Part shown: piece after piece, positions 44,649 to 52,741 of the stretch
Layout: every line of letters starts with the position of its first letter
Numbering within the stretch: position 1 is the first letter of the stretch
Source: Hydrogenophaga sp.
GTDB lineage: Bacteria; Pseudomonadota; Gammaproteobacteria; Burkholderiales; Burkholderiaceae_C
Direction: 5' to 3'
Assembly: GCF_018780385.1 (NCBI RefSeq)
Contig: NZ_JADMJO010000016.1
Span: 62,001 to 126,000, forward strand
Length of the DNA: 64,000 nucleotides
Position numbers and translations under genes: made by a program
The notes under the pieces: generated by a model
Told to the model about the DNA's origin: nothing
Databases searched by the model: none
The model's input: the letters and a program-made list of their open reading frames with translations, nothing else

Positions 44649-46682
44649 CTACCGCTTCACCAGCCGCTGCAACCAGTCCAGCAACACGGTCGGCAGCGCG
44701 CCCGGCGTCGACAGGAGGGCGTGTTGGTGAGCACCGAACACGGCGGGCAGGTAGCTGGCGGCCTGCCGGTCCACCGCCAGGCAAAACGGCGAGATGCCCT
44801 GCAATCTGGCTTCGGTCACGGCCTGGCGGGTGTCTTCGATGCCGTAGCGGCCTTCATAGACGTCGCAGTCGTTGGGTTTGCCGTCGGACAACAGCAGCAG
44901 CAGCCTGTGGGTGGCGTCTTCGCGCATGAGCGTGGCGCTGGCATGGCGCAAGGCGGCGCCTGTGCGCGTGTACTGATCGGGTTCGAGCGCCGCGATGCGC
45001 AGCGCCACGGTGGGGCTGTAAGGCTCATCGAAGCGCTTGATGTCCCACAGGCTCACCGCGGCGGGCCCATTGCCGGAGAAGGCCTGCACCGCGAAAGGTT
45101 CGCCCATCACGCCCAGGGCAATGCACACCAGCAGCAAGGCTTCGCGTTCGACGTCGATGACGCGGCGGCTGTTCGAGATCCAGCCATCGGTTGAACCACT
45201 CACGTCGATGAGGATCAGGATGGCCATGTCGCGGCGGGCGCGCTGTTGCGAGCAATACAGGTCGTCGGCCATGGGCCAGCCGGCGCGCATGTTCACCATG
45301 CCTTCAACGCAGGCTTCCAGATCGATGTCATCGCCGTCTGTCTGGCGGCGTCGCAGCGTGCGCCGAGGGCGCAGTGCCGCGAAGCGCTGACGTATGGCGC
45401 CGAGCAACGAGCGGTGTTCGGCCAGGGTGTCGTCCACCCACTGTTGGGTGCCGATGGGTGCCGCCAGCAGCCGAACTGTGGCGCCGGGGTGGCGGTAAGC
45501 CTCGATCCGGCCATCCCACTCGGGGTAGCAGAACGCTTGCGGTGCGTCTGCAGCGGCGGCGTTCGTGTGTCTGGGCTGCACTGCAGGCGGGTCGTCGGAC
45601 AGCAGCACCTCGGGGGCCTGGCCCGGGGTCCAGACCAGCCGCGCCTGTGCGAGCTCGGAGACGAGGTCGGCGAACTCGTCGGCACCCGCAGACTGGTCGC
45701 GATCGGTGGGCCGCTGCATCCCGAACGGATCCTCGGCCTGTTCGTGGGGCACGTCGGGCGGGATCATCCACGCGCCCTGCGTCTTCTCGTCTTCCTGCTC
45801 GGCGCCCTCGCGCACCTCGGGGCGGCGCGTCAGGCGTGCGCTGCGCGGCGCGCAGGTGGTGGCGTTGTCGGCCGCGTCATTGCCCGCCAGCGCTGAGCCC
45901 GTGGCCGCGCCGGGCGGGCGCAGATCGCCGGTCCAGCTGTCGCGGAACAGGGGCGATGGGCCCAGGCGCCCAGCGCTGGGTAAGTCGCGGACCATTTCGG
46001 CCGCGAGGAGGTGTGCGATGTAGGCCGATTCTTCCGGCGACGTATGGGTGGGTGCGTGCACATTCGGCCCCTCGCAAGGCTGCGCGATCAATTCGCGCAC
46101 CCAGGCTTCCAGCGGGCGGCGCGACGCGGTGAACTGCGACAAAGGAGGGCGGGCCGCGAGCGCGGCGCTGCGCAGGCTGTTCAAGGCCCTCGCCATGCCG
46201 GGCAACAGCCGCGCCAGCGCCGCGTCGGCCGCCACCGCCTCGATCAACAGGTAGAGGTCGAGCACCAGCGGTGAGGCACAGCGGTCCAGGCCTGCGGCAC
46301 TGCCTCGGCTCGCTCGCATGGCCTGCACCAGGGCCATGGTGCGAAAGCGGTCCATGGACAACTCGGTATCGGCGAGGCCGGTATCCGACGGTAACCAGAT
46401 GCACTGGCCATCGGTGGCGGGCAGCGCGACGGTCGCCTGCGGGAACGCATGGCGCTGGAACGTGTGGGCGAGCAAGGTGGGGCGTGCCGGCGCTTGCGCC
46501 GTGCGCAAGCGGTAGGAGGTACCGAACACCGCCTCGATCAGCAGGTCCAGGCGTGGCGCCACATCCGACAGCAGGGTCACCGGCCGGGACGGCGCCTTGG
46601 CCCGGTGCCGCTGCCACAGGGTCTGTGTGAAGACCGTCGCGTGCCGGGCCACGTCGGTGATCACGTCCTCGGCTTCGGCCAT
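44649..46682 (-). CDS. norD: Nitric oxide reductase activation protein NorD
   Basis: 677 residues. A C-terminal von Willebrand A domain with a MIDAS site (ILIDVSGSTDGW, followed by TRTGAALRHA and LLLSDGKPNDCD) and a long N-terminal helical region. NorD works with the NorQ ATPase to insert or activate the non-haem iron of NorB. 15 bases after norQ. The final gene of the leftward nitric-oxide operon. Confidence 0.92.
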   Translation of the reverse strand: MAEAEDVITDVARHATVFTQTLWQRHRAKAPSRPVTLLSDVAPRLDLLIEAVFGTSYRLRTAQAPARPTLLAHTFQRHAFPQATVALPATDGQCIWLPSDTGLADTELSMDRFRTMALVQAMRASRGSAAGLDRCASPLVLDLYLLIEAVAADAALARLLPGMARALNSLRSAALAARPPLSQFTASRRPLEAWVRELIAQPCEGPNVHAPTHTSPEESAYIAHLLAAEMVRDLPSAGRLGPSPLFRDSWTGDLRPPGAATGSALAGNDAADNATTCAPRSARLTRRPEVREGAEQEDEKTQGAWMIPPDVPHEQAEDPFGMQRPTDRDQSAGADEFADLVSELAQARLVWTPGQAPEVLLSDDPPAVQPRHTNAAAADAPQAFCYPEWDGRIEAYRHPGATVRLLAAPIGTQQWVDDTLAEHRSLLGAIRQRFAALRPRRTLRRRQTDGDDIDLEACVEGMVNMRAGWPMADDLYCSQQRARRDMAILILIDVSGSTDGWISNSRRVIDVEREALLLVCIALGVMGEPFAVQAFSGNGPAAVSLWDIKRFDEPYSPTVALRIAALEPDQYTRTGAALRHASATLMREDATHRLLLLLSDGKPNDCDVYEGRYGIEDTRQAVTEARLQGISPFCLAVDRQAASYLPAVFGAHQHALLSTPGALPTVLLDWLQRLVKR

Positions 46683-46697
46683 CGGGCAGTGCCTCGA

Positions 46698-47543
46698 TCA
46701 GACAAAGGTCGCGTCGACCAGATCGTGCATCGCACCCACCAGCGCTTCGTCGTCCGACAGCGGCGACACCACGGCGCTCCGGCAAGCCTGCCGTATCGGT
46801 ATGCCGCTGACCACCAGCGCGGCCGCCGCGATCAACAGGCGGGTGCTCGGTACCTCGGCCAGACCGCGGTCGCGCAGCGCGCGCAAGCGTTGCCCGAGCG
46901 ACACCAGCGCCATGGCGGTGCCATGGTCGGCTCCGGCCTCGCTCTCGATGATCGCCGCCTCACGCAAGGCCGGTGGAAAGTCGAAGTCGAGTGCCACGAA
47001 GCGCTGCCGCGTGCTGGGCTTGAGGTCCTTGAGCATGCGCTGGTAGCCCGGGTTGTAGGAGATGACCAGCTGAAAACCGGGTGCTGCCACCAGCGTCTCG
47101 CCCGTCTTGTCGATCGGCAAGATGCGGCGGTGGTCGGTCAATGAATGCAAGACCACCATGGTGTCTTGCCGGGCTTCGACGACTTCGTCGAGGTAGCAGA
47201 TGGCGCCCTCGCGCACGGCGCGGGTGAGTGGCCCGTCCTGCCAGGCGGTGCCGTCGTGCCGGATCAAAAAACGGCCGATCAGATCACTCGCGCTCAGGTC
47301 GTCGTGGCAGGAGATCGTGATCAGAGGGCGCCGCAGCTTCCAGGCCATGTGCTCGACAAAACGCGTCTTGCCGCAACCGGTGGGGCCTTTGAGCATCACG
47401 GCCAGCCGCAGGGCGTGGCAGTGCTCGAAGACGGCCACTTCCGAACCCGAGGACAGGTAATACGGCTCGCTGGCGGGCAACCGCTCGGGCCCGTCCAGCG
47501 GGCCAACGGTGTGGAGCAGCGCAGCAGCCAAGGGGTTGCTCAC
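46698..47543 (-). CDS. norQ: MoxR-type AAA+ ATPase NorQ
   Basis: 281 residues. Walker A GPTGCGKTRFVEHMA, Walker B ICYLDEVVEAR and the arginine-finger/sensor region SYNPGYQRMLKDLKPSTRQR match MoxR/NorQ proteins. A GTG start overlaps the norB stop (GTGA). With NorD it forms the chaperone needed for functional cNOR. Confidence 0.94.
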   Translation of the reverse strand: MSNPLAAALLHTVGPLDGPERLPASEPYYLSSGSEVAVFEHCHALRLAVMLKGPTGCGKTRFVEHMAWKLRRPLITISCHDDLSASDLIGRFLIRHDGTAWQDGPLTRAVREGAICYLDEVVEARQDTMVVLHSLTDHRRILPIDKTGETLVAAPGFQLVISYNPGYQRMLKDLKPSTRQRFVALDFDFPPALREAAIIESEAGADHGTAMALVSLGQRLRALRDRGLAEVPSTRLLIAAAALVVSGIPIRQACRSAVVSPLSDDEALVGAMHDLVDATFV

Positions 47544-48916
47544 GAGGTGGACAAGACCGGCTCGGTGGCAGAGCGTGGCGCAGTGGTGTCCGCCACGACA
47601 TCAAAGCGGGGCGCATGGCGGAAGAAGTCGTAGATGAACAGTCCCACGCCGATCGCGAACAGCGACCCGGTGGCGATCAACATCACGAAGTGCACCTGTA
47701 TCTTCAACTGCGCGTCGAGATAGCCCATGCCCATGATGCGCTCCAGGTAGACCTGCGCGATGCCGGCGGTGGCGAACGACAACGTCATGCCGAACATACC
47801 GCCAATCTGCATCCAGAACGCCCAGTAACCCAGGCTGCTGCCTTGCTCGCTGCGCCCCGGCGCCATCGCCGGCAGCGCATAGGTGATCATCGCCAGCACG
47901 ATCATGGCGTAGGCCCCGTAGAAGGCCGCGTGTCCGTGCATCGCGGTGATCAGCGTGCCGTGGGTCCACTTGTTGACGTCGGGGAACGTGTGGGCCAGAC
48001 CCAGCAGACCGGCGCCGAACAAGGTGAACAGCGCGCTGCCGATGGTCCAGTGCAGGGCCAGCGTGTTGGGGTGCGAAAAGCCCGCTCGGCGCATGGCCGA
48101 ATACGCGAACATCGCCATGCCAACGAGCGCCGCTGGCTCCAGTGCGCTGAAGATGCCGCCGATGGGCAACCAGTACGAAGGAACGCCGACCCAGTAGTAG
48201 TGGTGCGCCGTGCCCAGAATGCCGGCGATGAAGACCAGGCCCACGATCACGTACAGCCACTTCTCCATGACCTCCCGGTCAGCGCCGGACAGGCGGATCA
48301 GCAGGTAGGCCAGGAAGCCGCCCTGGATCATCACCCACACGCCCTCGACCCAGAGGTGGATCGTCCACCAGCGGTAGTAGATGGACACGGTGTAGTTCTC
48401 GTACTCCAGCAGCGCGGGCAGGTACAGCAACGCGGCCAGACCGAGGCCGAGCACCAGCACGCCTTCGGTGGTGGTGAAGCGCTTGGAGCGCCAGATCGTC
48501 ATGCCGATGTTGTAGAGAAAGATCAGCATGCAGATCACGATCACGATCTTGTGCGGCAGGGGCTGTTCCAGCAGCTTGTTGCCGGTGCCGTAGCGAAACA
48601 GATAGCCCACCACGGCGGTCACGCCCATCAAGGTCCACAGGACCAGTTGCACGTAGGCGAGCTTGGTGCTGTAGAGCTCGGTGCGCGATTCGTCGGGCAC
48701 CATCCAGTAGGTCGCGCCCATGAAGCCGGTCAGCACCCACACGATCAGCAGGTTGGTGTGGATCACCTTGGTCACATCGAACGGCAGGATGTTCAGCAGC
48801 GGATCGGGGCCGAGGTACTTGGTGGCCGACAGCAGCCCGAACACCAGCTGCAGCCCGAACAACACCATGGCCACGGCGAAATACCAGTAGGCAACCGATT
48901 GAGACCTGTAGCGCAT
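47540..48916 (-). CDS. norB: Nitric oxide reductase, cytochrome b subunit
   Basis: 458 residues, twelve membrane helices of the haem-copper oxidase superfamily. The cNOR-specific motifs are seen: RWWTIHLWVEGVWVMIQG with the conserved glutamate, the pair of histidines in GTAHHYYWVG, and HGHAAFYGAYAM. It reduces NO to N2O with electrons from NorC. AAGGAG precedes the ATG at a good distance. Being the short NorB without a quinol extension, it is the cytochrome c-dependent type. Confidence 0.96.
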   Translation of the reverse strand: MRYRSQSVAYWYFAVAMVLFGLQLVFGLLSATKYLGPDPLLNILPFDVTKVIHTNLLIVWVLTGFMGATYWMVPDESRTELYSTKLAYVQLVLWTLMGVTAVVGYLFRYGTGNKLLEQPLPHKIVIVICMLIFLYNIGMTIWRSKRFTTTEGVLVLGLGLAALLYLPALLEYENYTVSIYYRWWTIHLWVEGVWVMIQGGFLAYLLIRLSGADREVMEKWLYVIVGLVFIAGILGTAHHYYWVGVPSYWLPIGGIFSALEPAALVGMAMFAYSAMRRAGFSHPNTLALHWTIGSALFTLFGAGLLGLAHTFPDVNKWTHGTLITAMHGHAAFYGAYAMIVLAMITYALPAMAPGRSEQGSSLGYWAFWMQIGGMFGMTLSFATAGIAQVYLERIMGMGYLDAQLKIQVHFVMLIATGSLFAIGVGLFIYDFFRHAPRFDVVADTTAPRSATEPVLSTS

Positions 48917-48984
48917 GTCGAAACTCCTTCAGGGGTGGCGGCGGTGGCCCGCTGCCTGTGTGGGCTGGACGGCTTCGAAGCCCG

Positions 48985-49818
48985 TTACTTGAAGGTCGCC
49001 AGGTAGGCCGCGAGGTGGCCGACCTGCTCGGGTGTCAGGTCCTTTTCGTAGGTGTTCGGCATGAACGAGACCCCGTTGGCCGAGTACATCGCGCCCGCGA
49101 CCAGGTGCGCGCTGGGTCGGGTGATGGATTCCCGGATGAAGGTCTCCAGATCGGTGGCGGAGCCCTTGTAGCCCGGAGACGCCAACGTCTGTTGCGTGCG
49201 TGTGGCGATGCCGGCCAGCGATGGGCCCGCCATGTCGGCGCCGGCCGTGAGGGAATGGCAGGCGGTGCAGGCGGGTGCGGCGGTCCGGAACACGCGCTCC
49301 CCGAGGATCACCGGATCTTTGTCGGACACCGCTGCGGTGGATGTCGCTGCGGCTGCGGGCACCGGGGCGTTCCCTGCCGTTGCGCCCAGGCCGGTGACCA
49401 TGATCGGCCGCGGTGGCCAGCCCTGGTTGTCCACCTTGCTCACCCAGTCCAGAAACGCGATCAGACCGTCAATGTCGGCATCGCTCAGATTCTGCTGGGG
49501 CATCAGCCTGCGATGGCGTTGCTCGTCGTAGAACTTCGAGGGATCTTTCAGGAAGGCTCGCAGGTAGGGCGCGCCGCGCTGTTGCGCGATCTTGGTGAGG
49601 TCGGGTGCGTAGTACGCACCTTCACCGAACAGGGTGTGGCAGTTGATGCAGTTGTTCTTGTGCCAGACGTTCTTGCCCAGAGTGACCGCGGGCGTGATGT
49701 TCTGCGCGTTCGTCAGTTTTGGAAACTGGCGATGGCTGTCGACGGTAAGACCCAGAAAGATCAGCGTGGCGAGCAGGGTTGAGCCGATCGCGAAGTAACG
49801 TGCCTGACGCTTGTTCAT
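48985..49818 (-). CDS. norC: Nitric oxide reductase cytochrome c subunit with an extra C-terminal haem c domain
   Basis: 277 residues, against about 150 for ordinary NorC. Residues 1-150 are a normal NorC: membrane anchor (YFAIGSTLLATLIFLGLTV), CINCH (57-61) and GAYYAPDL. An Ala-rich linker (about 145-165) leads to a second cytochrome c domain with CTACH (184-188) and a possible axial Met in SFMPNTYEKDLT. The two haems could form an electron relay from a soluble donor to NorB. 68 bases before norB. Confidence 0.93.
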   Translation of the reverse strand: MNKRQARYFAIGSTLLATLIFLGLTVDSHRQFPKLTNAQNITPAVTLGKNVWHKNNCINCHTLFGEGAYYAPDLTKIAQQRGAPYLRAFLKDPSKFYDEQRHRRLMPQQNLSDADIDGLIAFLDWVSKVDNQGWPPRPIMVTGLGATAGNAPVPAAAATSTAAVSDKDPVILGERVFRTAAPACTACHSLTAGADMAGPSLAGIATRTQQTLASPGYKGSATDLETFIRESITRPSAHLVAGAMYSANGVSFMPNTYEKDLTPEQVGHLAAYLATFK

Positions 49819-49833
49819 AGGTGTGCACCGGCG

Positions 49834-49950
49834 TCAGACGCTGATGCCCGTCCAGTAAATGACGCTGATGGTGGCTGCGTACACGATGCCGGCGACCATC
49901 AAACCGAGCACGACATGGCTGAACACCTTGAGACTTCGGTACGCGGTCAT
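49834..49950 (-). CDS. 38-residue membrane peptide inside the nitric-oxide operon
   Basis: Short frame just upstream of norC: MTAYRSLKVFSHVVLGLMVA then GIVYAATISVIYWTGISV. A basic N-terminus and one or one-and-a-half hydrophobic helices suggest an inner-membrane peptide. It sits 15 bases before the norC start on the same strand. It resembles in size and place the small accessory subunits of oxidases, or NorF-like peptides, but I cannot assign homology. Confidence 0.6.
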   Translation of the reverse strand: MTAYRSLKVFSHVVLGLMVAGIVYAATISVIYWTGISV

Positions 49951-50041
49951 GGGCAGCACCTCGACGGTTGCGTCGGCGTTTTCCCAAGAGCGAGAAAAGC
50001 AGGCAGACGGTGCATGTTGACGAGTCCGCCTTGCTCGGTCC

Positions 50042-50055
50042 GTACGGAAGCGTAC
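50042..50055. promoter_or_regulatory. GTACG-N4-CGTAC dyad between fdxA and norC
   Basis: Perfect five-base arms around GAAG in the 121-base gap between the fdxA stop and the membrane peptide start. The geometry equals that of FNR-type sites, but the half-site sequence does not match. Confidence 0.3.
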
Positions 50056-50071
50056 TTAGTGGCGCTGTGCC

Positions 50072-50395
50072 TCATCGCTTCAGCTCGCCGAGTTTCGATT
50101 CGATGTGGCTCCACTCGTCGGCATCCGGCAGTGGCAGCTTGGTGCGGACGATGGGTTTCCATTCGCGCGCCAGCTCGGCATTCAGGGCCGTGAAGTGCAG
50201 TTGATGGCCCGGCACATCTTCCTCGGCATAGATGGCATTGACGGGGCACTCCGGGACACACACGGCGCAGTCGATGCAGTCGTCGGGATCGATGACGAGG
50301 AAGTTCGGCCCTTCGCGAAAGGCGTCGACCGGGCACACGTCAACGCAGTCGGTGTACTTGCAGCGTATGCACGCTTCGGTGACAACAAAGGTCAT
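50072..50395 (-). CDS. fdxA: 7Fe ferredoxin
   Basis: 107 residues. The N-terminal part has [18 protein letters not shown] and [16 protein letters not shown], the pattern of one [3Fe-4S] and one [4Fe-4S] cluster of FdxA proteins; a helical C-terminal extension follows. A soluble one-electron carrier. Its placement six bases after nnrS and before the nor genes is unusual and suggests a role in NO-related electron transfer or metal-centre repair. Confidence 0.95.
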   Translation of the reverse strand: MTFVVTEACIRCKYTDCVDVCPVDAFREGPNFLVIDPDDCIDCAVCVPECPVNAIYAEEDVPGHQLHFTALNAELAREWKPIVRTKLPLPDADEWSHIESKLGELKR

Positions 50396-50401
50396 GGCGG
50401 C

Positions 50402-51607
50402 TCAGCCGTCCTTGCCGTCGAGACGGGGCGCGACCAGCCAGGGCGCAAAGACCAGCAGGTACAGCGCGAATGCCAGGCCCCAGGCCAAGGCAGCGGCCAC
50501 CAGCCAGATGACGAGGTGCTGCGGCGCCAGCAGCGGCAGCAGGACCCGGGCCACGGCCGCGCCGGCCACCAGCAGGTAGGCGGCCACCTCAAGGCGCGAC
50601 ACCTGCAGCGCCCGCCCGGTGTGACCGCGTGCGGTGCGGGTGATCATGCCGATGATGAGCCCGCCGGTGGCGCCCACCGCCAGCGCGTGGATGCCGGACG
50701 AAACGCCCACCAGGCCGAGCTGCGACAGCGCGAGCAGCACCAGGCCGACGGGCAGCCAGGCATACGCGAGGTGCAGCACCCACAGGATGGGGCGCGAGCG
50801 CGTGCGAACCGGCTTCCAGCGCCACAGGCGCTGGGCATGCAGCAAGGCAGCGGCACCGAGAACAATGGCGGTGAACACGTTGGGCGGTGCCAGCACCCAC
50901 AGGGCCAGCGCCAGGGCCGTGGTGCCGAGCGTGACCTGCTCGAGCAGCGGGGGCACCTGCAATCTCACGCCGGGCAGCGCCGACAGGGTGAACGCCGGGA
51001 TCACACGCCCGGCGATCACGCACTCGATCATCACGACCAGCGCCAGCCCCGCGTGCAGGGCACGGACCGGTGCGATGTCGAGGACACCGCTCACGGCCGC
51101 GTGAAACGCCGCGTTGGCCAGGGCCAGCAGCAACAGGATGGCGCCGAGTGGCAGGTTGCGCCGGTTGCCGGCGCGCAAGAGCACGCGGATGAGGACGGCC
51201 GCCACCAGCGGCAACAGCAGCAGGTCCAGCAACGCGTAGACCACATAGGGCGCGAACACGGCCGCGAGCCGGGCGGCCAGCCACAGCCCGGCGAGTGCGG
51301 CCAGCACGGCGCCGCGCGGCGTGTCCAGGCCGGTCCATGCTTTGCCTGCCGTCAGCAGAAAGCCCACGATCACGGCCCCGGTGAAGCCGAACAACATTTC
51401 ATGGGCGTGCCAGAGCACGGGTGAGACCGTCAGAGCCAAAGACACCCGACCCAGCAGAAGCGCGATCCACAGCGGGATGGCCAGCATGCTGTAGGCGGCG
51501 GCGCCCAGGTAAAACGGACGGAAGCCGAGCCGCAGCAGTGGCCACCCGTGGGGCGAGGGCGCGGGGGCTGGCGCGTTGGCGGTGAGCATTGCGAGGGGAG
51601 TCGTCAT
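50402..51607 (-). CDS. nnrS: NnrS family haem/copper membrane protein
   Basis: 401 residues from ATG 51607, about twelve hydrophobic segments. LLRLGFRPFYLGAAAYSMLA, WHAHEMLFGFTGAVIVGFLL, TAGKAWTG and RVIPAFT are the NnrS signature. NnrS relieves nitrosative stress, and in several bacteria is required for growth during denitrification. First gene of the leftward operon; its promoter carries an NsrR-like site. Confidence 0.94.
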   Translation of the reverse strand: MTTPLAMLTANAPAPAPSPHGWPLLRLGFRPFYLGAAAYSMLAIPLWIALLLGRVSLALTVSPVLWHAHEMLFGFTGAVIVGFLLTAGKAWTGLDTPRGAVLAALAGLWLAARLAAVFAPYVVYALLDLLLLPLVAAVLIRVLLRAGNRRNLPLGAILLLLALANAAFHAAVSGVLDIAPVRALHAGLALVVMIECVIAGRVIPAFTLSALPGVRLQVPPLLEQVTLGTTALALALWVLAPPNVFTAIVLGAAALLHAQRLWRWKPVRTRSRPILWVLHLAYAWLPVGLVLLALSQLGLVGVSSGIHALAVGATGGLIIGMITRTARGHTGRALQVSRLEVAAYLLVAGAAVARVLLPLLAPQHLVIWLVAAALAWGLAFALYLLVFAPWLVAPRLDGKDG

Positions 51608-51652
51608 GGGAGGCACAAGCTTCGGATCGGTGCGTATCCCAGGAGCGGGATA

Positions 51653-51699
51653 AACATTCATTTGAAGTGCATCTTAAAGAGATCCGCTTGTGAAAGCAA
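51653..51699 (-). promoter_or_regulatory. nnrS promoter overlapped by an NsrR-like site
   Basis: Minus strand: -35 TTGCTT (51699-51694), 17-base spacer, -10 TAAGAT (51676-51671). A 23-base site at 51653-51675 matches the AAGATGYATTT-N-AAATRCATCTT NsrR consensus at all but three of the 22 arm positions, with the GCATCTT arm perfect, and covers the -10 and start region. An NO-sensitive repressor should bind here. Confidence 0.7.
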
Positions 51700-51703
51700 C
51701 ACG

Positions 51704-52603
51704 TCACGGCGTGAATGTCAGCGCATCGGTCCAGTTCGGCAGGTGTTCACGCAAGATGCGAATCGCCGGCGCCTCCTGACGCTTGGCCAGGGTGACCAGC
51801 CCGAAGCGCGCCGTGGCGTCCAGGCCGGGTGACACATCCAGGCGGACCAGATCCGCCGCCACAGCATGGACGGTGAGCAAGACGGCGTTGCTGCGCCGGG
51901 CCACTTCAACGATGCTCATCGTCTCGTCACAGCGCAGGGTGACCATGTCGTCCGGGTTGGCTTGCGGGCCGTAGCGGGCAATCAGGATGCGCGCGACTTC
52001 GTCGCTCAAGGGTGTGGATGCCACCGGATAGGCCATCACGTCCTCAATACTGACCGGACCGCTGCGTAGTGCCATGGGGTGGTCCGGTCGCACCAGAAAA
52101 CCGGCGGTCAGCTCAAAGGCCAGCGACACCTTCAGTTCGGCTGAAGGGCGCATGTCCCGGATGTCCACGATCGCAGCGTCCAGATGCTGTTCGCGCAACG
52201 CATTGAGCAGCACGGCGGTTCTGCCACGCGAGATGTGAACCTGAAGCCGGGGGTGGTGCTCCGCCATGTGCAGCATCAGTGGTGTGCTCAGGAGCGCGCC
52301 CGGTGCTGAACTCAGACCCACGCGGAGTTGGCCGATGAGCCCCGCGTGCAGCCCCTGGCCAGCTTGTTTGAGTGCCTCGGCGTCGCTCACCAGTCGTCGT
52401 GCTCGCGCCAGCACCTCGTCGCCGAACGGGGTCAGTGAAATGCGCCGCCCCAGGCGGTCAAACAAGGCGCCGCCCAGCTCCTCCTCCAGCGCGTGAATGC
52501 TGCGGGTGAGAGCGGGCTGGGTCAGAAACAGGACCGCCGATGCCTGCACGAACGAGCCCACGTCGGCCAAAACCACAAAGTGCCTCAGCTGCACCAGCGT
52601 CAT
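51704..52603 (-). CDS. LysR-family transcriptional regulator
   Basis: 299 residues from ATG 52603 with GGAG upstream. N-terminal winged helix (LRHFVVLADVGSFVQASAVL, LTQPALTRSIHALEEELGGA) and a periplasmic-binding-type effector domain. Divergent from the M20 amidohydrolase, which it probably controls through a TTGGA-N7-TCCAA dyad in the shared 138-base region. Effector unknown; an N-acyl amino acid would fit the target genes. Confidence 0.92.
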   Translation of the reverse strand: MTLVQLRHFVVLADVGSFVQASAVLFLTQPALTRSIHALEEELGGALFDRLGRRISLTPFGDEVLARARRLVSDAEALKQAGQGLHAGLIGQLRVGLSSAPGALLSTPLMLHMAEHHPRLQVHISRGRTAVLLNALREQHLDAAIVDIRDMRPSAELKVSLAFELTAGFLVRPDHPMALRSGPVSIEDVMAYPVASTPLSDEVARILIARYGPQANPDDMVTLRCDETMSIVEVARRSNAVLLTVHAVAADLVRLDVSPGLDATARFGLVTLAKRQEAPAIRILREHLPNWTDALTFTP

Positions 52604-52648
52604 GTCGGATCTCCACTGAAAGTTATTGATCGTTGATCTGCAATGCAT

Positions 52649-52678
52649 TGGACTTTAATTCCAACGCTTTCTAGCATG
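52649..52678 (+). promoter_or_regulatory. Promoter and LysR-type dyad before the M20 gene
   Basis: TTGGA (52649-52653) and TCCAA (52661-52665) form a T-N11-A type dyad. The same TTGGAC serves as a possible -35 with TAGCAT (52673-52678) as -10 after an 18-base spacer. A second loose dyad, ATTG-N12-CAAT, lies at about 52626-52645. Confidence 0.45.
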
Positions 52679-52741
52679 CAACAAAGTTCATGAAACTGGT
52701 CGCCAGCGGCACTTGAATGCCGCTTTGCACAACCCACCGGA

